Below, piece by piece: positions 34,215 through 39,741 of a stretch of 39,741 bases of DNA. The notes under the pieces are model-generated. The model worked only from the letters and a program-made list of their open reading frames with translations, was not told the origin of the DNA and searched no databases. Within the stretch, counting starts at the first letter, position 1. Every line of letters starts with the position of its first letter. Source of the stretch: Chitinophagales bacterium (GTDB taxonomy: Bacteria; Bacteroidota; Bacteroidia; Chitinophagales; Chitinophagaceae); the NCBI GenBank assembly GCA_015654695.1, contig JAATGJ010000126.1, forward strand, positions 1 through 39,741. The letters are read 5' to 3'. The position numbers and the translations under genes are program-made.

Positions 34215-34889
34215 TTAGGGTTGGAGCTTAAATATTTTACTGCCGATTTTGGTATAAGCCCAGGGGCCTTTATACGTTGTCGCTTTTATCCTTCTTTCAA
34301 TTTCATCTTCCGTCATACCCGGTTTTATACAACAGAGTTCATCCAGTTGTTTTCTTGTATAGGGTTTCCTTTTCCATTGCTCCGGAGACGATGGTAAAGA
34401 ACGCCCCTGCAAGATACCATCCATTATTTCATAAAACAGTTCTTCGATCAGGCCGTAGCAATGCTGCGTTACGCTATACACCGTATCTTCTTGTTGTAAG
34501 GAAAACCTTTTTACAGCAATAATATTACCTGTATCCACTGTCGCTTTCATATAATGGCAGGTGACACCGTATTCCGTCTCGCCGTTATAGATAGCAAAGT
34601 TAGTACAACCTGTGCCCGGATACTCAGGGCTGCCGGGATGAAAATTAATAGCGGCATACGATGCATGGTGTAATAAAGTTTCCGGGATGATCCATGAGCT
34701 GATAAAAGAAATAAGCAGGTCACCCTCCCAGTTCAGCACTTCGGCGGGTAATTTATCATGGCGGGTGCCAAAAAATATGACCGGGTGACGAAAATGCCGG
34801 CTAATAAAATCAGCCGCCCTTTCTGCAAAGAGATTATCTTTTTTACCCAAAAATAATACACGAAATTCCTGCGGGTGCTTCATCATCAA
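34215..34889 (-). CDS. sugar N-formyltransferase (methionyl-tRNA formyltransferase fold)
   Basis: A 224-residue enzyme of the formyltransferase fold, which moves a formyl group from N10-formyl-tetrahydrofolate to an amino group. The catalytic region shows AAINFHPGSPEYPGTGCTNF (Asn and His) and the Asp in KATVDTGNIIAV. It is far shorter than methionyl-tRNA formyltransferase and lacks its C-terminal domain, like the nucleotide-sugar N-formyltransferases (for example those making Qui4NFo). Its neighbours, an aminotransferase and a dehydrogenase, support a formylated amino sugar. Confidence 0.85.
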   Translation of the reverse strand: MMMKHPQEFRVLFLGKKDNLFAERAADFISRHFRHPVIFFGTRHDKLPAEVLNWEGDLLISFISSWIIPETLLHHASYAAINFHPGSPEYPGTGCTNFAIYNGETEYGVTCHYMKATVDTGNIIAVKRFSLQQEDTVYSVTQHCYGLIEELFYEIMDGILQGRSLPSSPEQWKRKPYTRKQLDELCCIKPGMTEDEIERRIKATTYKGPWAYTKIGSKIFKLQP

Positions 34890-35065
34890 AAGGGGTTGAA
34901 TCCGGCTTGTTTTTAAAGAACTGCAAATGTATTATCATTTGGCCATAAAAGCATTTTTGCCGGGAAGTCGGGAAGACGAAAAGAAACCAGCGTATTAGTT
35001 TCAGTACTTACCGCCTTACCATCTTCCCGGCTATTTTCCATTCATGACTTTTGAAATAACCTCAA

Positions 35066-35099
35066 AATAAAAACGGCATTTGAAAATTCAAATGCCGTT
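35066..35099 (-). terminator. intrinsic terminator after the acyltransferase gene
   Basis: Arms of 13 bases (35072-35084 and 35087-35099, AACGGCATTTGAA and its complement) enclose a two-base centre. On the minus strand they are followed by a T-rich run. It lies 40 bp past the acyltransferase stop, so the formyltransferase gene downstream needs its own promoter in 34890-35060. Confidence 0.75.
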
Positions 35100-35138
35100 C
35101 AAAAACAAATACATAAATGAAGCAACCAAAAACGATCA

Positions 35139-35798
35139 TTACGCGGCTGCCAGGCGGTTGGCCTGTCTCTTTACCAACTTTCTCGCCGGGTTACCAATCA
35201 CTGCAGAATTATCCGGTATATCTTTTACGACCACGGTGCCCGCACCAATGATCACATTATTGCCTATTTTTATTCCCTGACGTATAACAGAGTTAGCGCC
35301 GATAAAACTGCTCCTGCCTACTATCACGTTACCACAAAGTACTGCGCCTGGAGCTATATGTGTAAACTCGCCAATGATACACTCATGATCAATACTGGTG
35401 GAAGTATTGCAAATAACACCTCTTCCTATTTCGGCCATTGGGTTGATAGTTGCATTGGCCGCTATCATTACCCCATCGCCCATTCTTACTGAGGCGGAAA
35501 TTACCGCACTCGGATGGATGGCATTGATAGGGTTCCCAAGGAACTGGCTCAACTGGGTATGAATTTTTTCCCTGATACCATTATGACCGACACAGGCGAA
35601 ATAATCAAACTTTTTCAGTTTGCTGATCACTTCTGCTTCTTTGCCGAGATAATTTAGATGATAAGGGTTGAGCGATTTTTCTTCAGCATCGCAGTAAGCC
35701 GTTACAAGGCGGCCTGCATTAAGGAAGATGTCTATTATGACATACGCATGGCCTGAATAGCCTACGATAGCCACTGGTTTCTTTAGGGTGGTTTTCAT
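35139..35798 (-). CDS. NeuD/PglD-type sugar O- or N-acyltransferase
   Basis: An acetyl-CoA-dependent transferase of 219 residues from the chosen start. The N-terminal PglD_N Rossmann-like domain begins KPVAIVGYSGHAYVIIDIF. The left-handed beta-helix of hexapeptide repeats runs from about residue 95 (NAIHPSAVISASVRMGDGVM) to GAGTVVVKDIPDNSAVIGNP. The open frame extends to 35849, but the extra residues (MNFKGMLLLLCQSKSVQ) are not conserved in the family, so ATG 35798 (MKTTLKKP) is preferred. It may acetylate the amino sugar made by the aminotransferase. Confidence 0.9.
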   Translation of the reverse strand: MKTTLKKPVAIVGYSGHAYVIIDIFLNAGRLVTAYCDAEEKSLNPYHLNYLGKEAEVISKLKKFDYFACVGHNGIREKIHTQLSQFLGNPINAIHPSAVISASVRMGDGVMIAANATINPMAEIGRGVICNTSTSIDHECIIGEFTHIAPGAVLCGNVIVGRSSFIGANSVIRQGIKIGNNVIIGAGTVVVKDIPDNSAVIGNPARKLVKRQANRLAAA

Positions 35799-35919
35799 CT
35801 GGACGGATTTGGATTGACATAAAAGTAATAGCATGCCCTTAAAGTTCAAAGCAATTTGAAAACCAAAAAAGAAAAAAAGGTAGTACTACCGTAAGCGTTT
35901 TCGTAGAACTTCGAATGGC

Positions 35920-37080
35920 TTATGTCTTTTGTCCCAATATGTCCCTGTACTTGTTACGTAAATAAAGGTGAACGATTGGCTGATCGTACTGTTGCTCAAT
36001 TACTGAACGAAGGGCCCTGGCATATTGCTGCAACATAAGGGGATCGGTCAACGCCTGTTCTAACCGCTCCTGCAACCGGGCCTGGTTCTTTACTTCAAAA
36101 ATTAATCCTGTTCTCCCCTGTTCAACTATATCCACATTACCCCCGATCCCGGAACAAATAACCGGGCAAAGCATAGCCCCGGCCTGTAATAAAACGTTTG
36201 GAAAACCTTCCCTGTGTGAGGGATGCACTAACGCATATGAAAACTCCATGAAATATTCTACAGCGTCACTCCATCCCGCCATGATAATCCCCGGGTGTGC
36301 CTTCAAAATTGCTTTTGTTTCATCACTCACAGGATCCACTTCATCCTCAAATGCACCCACGAGTATCAAACGAACCAGGTTGTTTTTTGCATGAATAGCA
36401 ATAAATGCATGTACCAGCTCATCTATACCTTTATCATGCACCAGGCGGCCAACGGAAAGAAAATAAATCAGCTTCTCATCATAGTTAATCAATTTCTTTA
36501 TCTCCTGCAATTTGTCCTGCTTTAAAGAAGACAAAGAATACCGTGAAAGATCAATGCCATTACTTGATCCCATTCCTATTATTTCCAGTTTACCCGGCTT
36601 CACCAATTTATTTTCCTTTATATAATTCATCAAAGAAAAACTATTGGGCCATACATGCGTAGCAAAACGGGCTGTTAATTTTTCCATGGTCACCAGTACT
36701 TTACGGGTAAACCCGGTGGATGTCATAAAACGAAGACCGGCAATAGTATGAATGCGGATTTTAACTCCTGCCAATTTTGCCGCCAGCATAGCCAGCAATC
36801 CCGCTTTGGGAGTATGAGAGTGCACAATATCCGGTTTTTCTTTTCTGAAAAACCAGTACAGCAGCCATAAAGATCTCAAATCAGCGAAAGGCGTCATCTT
36901 TCTTGTCATAGGAATGACCTGGTGGCGGCAACCTTCGTTACGCTTTACCAGTTCAAGTTCTTTACCATCGCTGCTTACCATCACTACTTCAAAACCATTT
37001 GCCTGCATATAACGCATCTGGCCACTTAGTAAAACGTTCAGCGATAAAGGTGCAGTAGTGATCCGGATGAGCTTGGGCAT
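35920..37080 (-). CDS. glycosyltransferase family 4 (GT-B)
   Basis: A 386-residue retaining glycosyltransferase that adds one sugar to the lipid-linked glycan on the cytoplasmic face. The N-terminal domain contains IVHSHTPKAGLLAMLAAKLA, the C-terminal domain FLSVGRLVHDKGIDELVHAF and the nucleotide-sugar region HREGFPNVLLQAGAMLCPVI. In the usual E-x7-E motif the second Glu is Gln here. Domain order and length are normal. It is 121 bp upstream of the acyltransferase start, on the same strand. Confidence 0.92.
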   Translation of the reverse strand: MPKLIRITTAPLSLNVLLSGQMRYMQANGFEVVMVSSDGKELELVKRNEGCRHQVIPMTRKMTPFADLRSLWLLYWFFRKEKPDIVHSHTPKAGLLAMLAAKLAGVKIRIHTIAGLRFMTSTGFTRKVLVTMEKLTARFATHVWPNSFSLMNYIKENKLVKPGKLEIIGMGSSNGIDLSRYSLSSLKQDKLQEIKKLINYDEKLIYFLSVGRLVHDKGIDELVHAFIAIHAKNNLVRLILVGAFEDEVDPVSDETKAILKAHPGIIMAGWSDAVEYFMEFSYALVHPSHREGFPNVLLQAGAMLCPVICSGIGGNVDIVEQGRTGLIFEVKNQARLQERLEQALTDPLMLQQYARALRSVIEQQYDQPIVHLYLRNKYRDILGQKT

Positions 37081-37129
37081 TCTTAAATTATTAAATGGCT
37101 ATTTGGCTCTTGCAAGTTATCGGGAAACG

Positions 37130-37146
37130 CTTTGCGACTTTGTGGT
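37130..37146 (+). repeat. short CTTTGCG-type repeat unit, copy 2
   Basis: CTTTGCGACTTTGTGGT lies in the 208-bp gap between the asparagine-synthase-like gene and the glycosyltransferase gene. It is related to the unit at 32617-32633. Confidence 0.35.
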
Positions 37147-37231
37147 AAAAAATACTTGCCCTCAAAGGATACGAAGAGAAAATACGCAAACATGTTACGT
37201 GATTGTATTAAGAGGTAAGTCATTAAATATT

Positions 37232-37282
37232 AAAACCAATAAACCCTGCTTATCATCAACTATAGCAATGCTTATTGGTTTT
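37232..37282 (-). terminator. inverted repeat after the asparagine-synthase-like gene
   Basis: AAAACCAATAA (37232-37242) and its complement TTATTGGTTTT (37272-37282) form 11-bp arms with a 29-base loop, just past the stop at 37289. On the minus strand an AT-rich tail follows. It could end the transcript, but the loop is long, so the call is tentative. Confidence 0.4.
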
Positions 37283-37288
37283 GTAGAA

Positions 37289-39124
37289 CTATTTCAGGTA
37301 ACATTTCTTATACCATACTTCCAGTGCAAACAATGTCCATAGCATCTTGGCCCTTTTTTCATCGCCTGTCTTTACTTTCCGGTGCCAGAGGTCTTCTATA
37401 AACGACGGCTTTACAAAATTCCGGCACCAGGCGTTGGGTGATAAAATGTAGGAAGCGATGATGTCTTTCAGTTCGTTATCCACCCATTTTTTTAAGGGTA
37501 TTTCAAAGCCGCGTTTCGGCTGATGGATCAATTCACCCGGCAAATACTTTTCTGCCAGTTTGCGCAGCAGGTATTTTGTTTGCTGACCTTTTATCTTGTA
37601 TTTATCACAGATGGAGGGGATATATTCCAGCAAGCCTTTACTCAGCAAAGGGCTGCGGCCTTCCAGCGAATGAGCCATGGTGGCAATATCCATTTTTACC
37701 AGCAGGTTGCCGGCAAGTATATTGTCAAAATCCAGGTTCATTATTTTTTGCAACCCTGACAGGGAGGAACTGGTAATATCGGCAAACTCTTCATTGAGTT
37801 CTCCCATGACCGAGTCATTTCCTGCGAGGTATTTTTCAAAGCCATCAAAAATATCAAGGGTGGAAGAAAAATAAACATGTACCCCTTTTTTACGGGCAAA
37901 ATCAACCAACCTGTAGAAATAATTATACTTACTCATTTTATTATGAGTGGCCGGCAAAAATTTATATAGTAAAGCGGCGCTGTTCCTGATGAAAGGAGCG
38001 GAATGGAAAAAATCATACTTTGCAAAAGGCACATATCGCCTGTATCCGCCGAAGATTTCATCACCCCCATCACCATTCAGTATAACCGTCAGGTGCTTTT
38101 TGGCTTCCTTGCTGACATAAAAACTTGGAATGACAGAGCTGTCAAAAAAAGGTTCACCGTAGTTGGCCAATATATGCTCAATGTCATTGATAAGAGGGGT
38201 AAACGATAGTTTTATCTCCGTATGGCTGGTCTTATAGCGATCGGCTACCAATTTCGCCAATGGCGCCTCATCAAAATCACCTTCAAATGAAACAGTAAAT
38301 GTTTTCAGCGATGGATTATATTCTTTCGCAATAGCCGTAACAAGGCCACTGTCTATGCCACCGCTTAAAAAAGAACCGACTTCCAGGTCAGATGAATTTA
38401 CCCTTCTTTTGACAGCTTCGTGGATCAGCTGATCAGTTTTATGCAAAGCGGTTTCAAAATCATCTTTACTTTCCTGAAGATAAAAAGGATGGATATCCCA
38501 CCACCTGGTCACTTTTATTTCCAGGCCTGGTAGGGGAACTATTGCATAACTCCCTGCAGGCAATTCCGATACACCTATGTACGGGGTGGTTGACCGGAAA
38601 AAATAACCGGCCCGGATATACTGTTGAATAGCATTGTCATTTACTGACAGGGAAAGCTGGTTGCTCAAAGCATTTAATTCACTGGCAAAAACAAATCGCC
38701 GCCCGTCTGAAAAATAATACAATGGCTTTTTACCCGCCCTGTCCCTGGCCAGGAATAGCTCATTCTTTTTCCTGTCATAGATAGCAAAAGCAAACATGCC
38801 ATCAAAATCATCCAGGCATTTAGCACCCAGTAGTGCATACGCATGAAGGATCGTTTCTGTATCAGACCGTGTGATGCAGTTGAACCCGTACTTGTCTCTT
38901 ACCTCCAGGTGATTGTATATCTCACCATTGAAAATGATTGTAAGGTGTTCAAAATGCATCGGCTGCTTCCCTCCCGCGATATCCAGGATAGAAAGACGGT
39001 GATGATGAAATTGCACGCAGTTCTCTTCAAAAGTTGTCTGCTCATCCGGCCCCCTGTGATACAGGTCTTTTGTAAGACGGGGAATGTCAAGTGAAAAATT
39101 AATAGAGCCTGCAATACCACACAT
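37289..39124 (-). CDS. asnB: glutamine-dependent asparagine synthase-like amidotransferase
   Basis: A 611-residue enzyme with an N-terminal glutaminase domain (MCGIAGSINF; Cys2 is the nucleophile after Met removal) and a C-terminal ATP-pyrophosphatase synthetase domain (GSFLSGGIDSGLVTAIAKEY, the PP loop; LNGDGGDEIFGGYRRY). It makes asparagine, or, within polysaccharide clusters, amidates a uronic acid or similar sugar carboxylate. The neighbouring dehydrogenase, which would make a uronic acid, favours the second role, though sequence alone cannot decide. Length is full. Confidence 0.9.
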   Translation of the reverse strand: MCGIAGSINFSLDIPRLTKDLYHRGPDEQTTFEENCVQFHHHRLSILDIAGGKQPMHFEHLTIIFNGEIYNHLEVRDKYGFNCITRSDTETILHAYALLGAKCLDDFDGMFAFAIYDRKKNELFLARDRAGKKPLYYFSDGRRFVFASELNALSNQLSLSVNDNAIQQYIRAGYFFRSTTPYIGVSELPAGSYAIVPLPGLEIKVTRWWDIHPFYLQESKDDFETALHKTDQLIHEAVKRRVNSSDLEVGSFLSGGIDSGLVTAIAKEYNPSLKTFTVSFEGDFDEAPLAKLVADRYKTSHTEIKLSFTPLINDIEHILANYGEPFFDSSVIPSFYVSKEAKKHLTVILNGDGGDEIFGGYRRYVPFAKYDFFHSAPFIRNSAALLYKFLPATHNKMSKYNYFYRLVDFARKKGVHVYFSSTLDIFDGFEKYLAGNDSVMGELNEEFADITSSSLSGLQKIMNLDFDNILAGNLLVKMDIATMAHSLEGRSPLLSKGLLEYIPSICDKYKIKGQQTKYLLRKLAEKYLPGELIHQPKRGFEIPLKKWVDNELKDIIASYILSPNAWCRNFVKPSFIEDLWHRKVKTGDEKRAKMLWTLFALEVWYKKCYLK

Positions 39125-39127
39125 TTG

Positions 39128-39741
39128 TCAAAAAAGTTTTTTACTGAATATATACTTGTTGGAAAACTTACCGGATTTATCCATCACCAGTATGAATGCA
39201 AGGGCATAAAAAGGGATACAGGGAAGCTTATACCTTACCAATGCCCCAAAGTTAGTGGTGGTAGCGCCAATAATACCCCCGAATAATACCGCGAATACAA
39301 AACAAAAAGCGATAACCGGGTCGGAAAAAATAGTTTTAAATGTTTGTCCTACCCCCACCCGCCGGAAACACATAATGGTAAGCGCCAGGAAAGCAAAGGA
39401 TTCCAGCGCTGAGAGGATCATCAGCGGCGACCGGATTTCCCAGATAAAAGGACGAAAAAAAGTACTGACCACACCCACCGGGAAAAGTGCCATAGTACCC
39501 AGCAATGAATTGTCGCTGCTACCGACAGTGAAATTAGAACCGCCTCCTTCTCTTGCACCAATATTCCTGGAAAAAGTGGACTGTTGTTTTTCCACTGTTT
39601 TTAATAACTGATCGGTTGAAAACTGGGCGGTGGTTTCTGATTGCGACAAGCCTTCGGTAACAAAGTAACCTCCTACTACAGCTAAGAGTACAAATAAAAT
39701 GGTGGAAACACTACGGAGAGTTCTGTCTTCTATCTTATCCC
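39128..39741 (-). CDS. polysaccharide-cluster membrane protein, C-terminal part (runs off right edge)
   Basis: The frame is open to the window edge: upstream of the TTG at 39649 it reads RTLRSVSTILFVLLAVVGGY, a membrane helix, so the start lies outside. The visible 203 residues have about four helices (LLGTMALFPVGVVSTFF, LESFAFLALTIMCFRRVG, VIAFCFVFAVLFGGIIGAT, YKLPCIPFYALAFILVMDK) and a hydrophilic stretch with STDQLLKTVEKQQSTF. It may be a polymerase-, ligase- or transport-type protein of the glycan pathway; I cannot name the family. Its stop is 3 bp upstream of the asnB start, so the two are one operon. Confidence 0.75.
   Translation of the reverse strand, partial: DKIEDRTLRSVSTILFVLLAVVGGYFVTEGLSQSETTAQFSTDQLLKTVEKQQSTFSRNIGAREGGGSNFTVGSSDNSLLGTMALFPVGVVSTFFRPFIWEIRSPLMILSALESFAFLALTIMCFRRVGVGQTFKTIFSDPVIAFCFVFAVLFGGIIGATTTNFGALVRYKLPCIPFYALAFILVMDKSGKFSNKYIFSKKLF

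Overview
The window looks like a chromosomal segment of a Bacteroidota bacterium, probably near Chitinophagaceae. This is inferred from the Bacteroides-type tyrosine integrase, the AT-rich intergenic DNA with a TAnnTTTG-type promoter, and the protein styles. No rRNA, tRNA or CRISPR array was seen.

Region 1 (1-6645) is an accessory, decaying region. The end of one IS256-family element enters from the left edge. It is followed by a tyrosine recombinase with an unrecognised downstream gene, a silent 0.67-kb stretch, an AbiEi/AbiEii toxin-antitoxin-like pair, and the start of a type I restriction specificity gene (hsdS). A second IS256-family copy (4930-6304) is inserted in hsdS. It has an exact 8-bp target duplication, and its transposase carries an in-frame stop. 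To its right lies a mosaic of fragments: the resumed hsdS frame, a serine hydrolase piece on the other strand, and an AraC tail.

Region 2 (6661-12972) pairs an AraC-family regulator, read leftwards, with a rightward run of exported enzymes: an NTF2-like protein, a lipoprotein alpha/beta-hydrolase, a second hydrolase with a Cys nucleophile, and a double carboxymuconolactone-decarboxylase/cupin fusion. An aldo/keto reductase follows. Between regulator and enzymes lie two decayed copies of a small secreted protein gene.

Region 3 (13022-22714) is mixed. It holds a REP-like double hairpin, a CPA1 Na+/H+ antiporter, a polytopic membrane protein, a nitrate/sulfonate-type ABC importer (permease, ATPase, membrane-anchored binding protein with CxxxC), a small protein made almost wholly of NQ heptads, a DUF2798-like protein, an unusual GMC oxidoreductase fused to a DUF1080 domain, and a small membrane protein.

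Region 4 (22747-28842, minus strand) is a carotenoid cluster: a CarH-like MerR/B12 photoreceptor-repressor, an ECF sigma factor, then crtI, crtB, idi, crtZ and crtY. The encoded steps lead from GGPP to zeaxanthin; GGPP synthase is absent. All CarH signature residues are present, so light control is a reasonable inference. crtY appears to lack an ATG start.

Region 5 (28914-39741, minus strand) is a surface polysaccharide or glycan cluster: a membrane protein cut by the right edge, an asparagine-synthase-like amidotransferase, a GT4 glycosyltransferase, a NeuD/PglD-type acyltransferase, a sugar N-formyltransferase, a nucleotide-sugar dehydrogenase, an NAD-dependent epimerase/dehydratase, a LegC/PglE-type aminotransferase, a PglC-type phosphosugar transferase and a CpsB-like phosphatase. 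Together they suggest a glycan with modified amino and uronic sugars.
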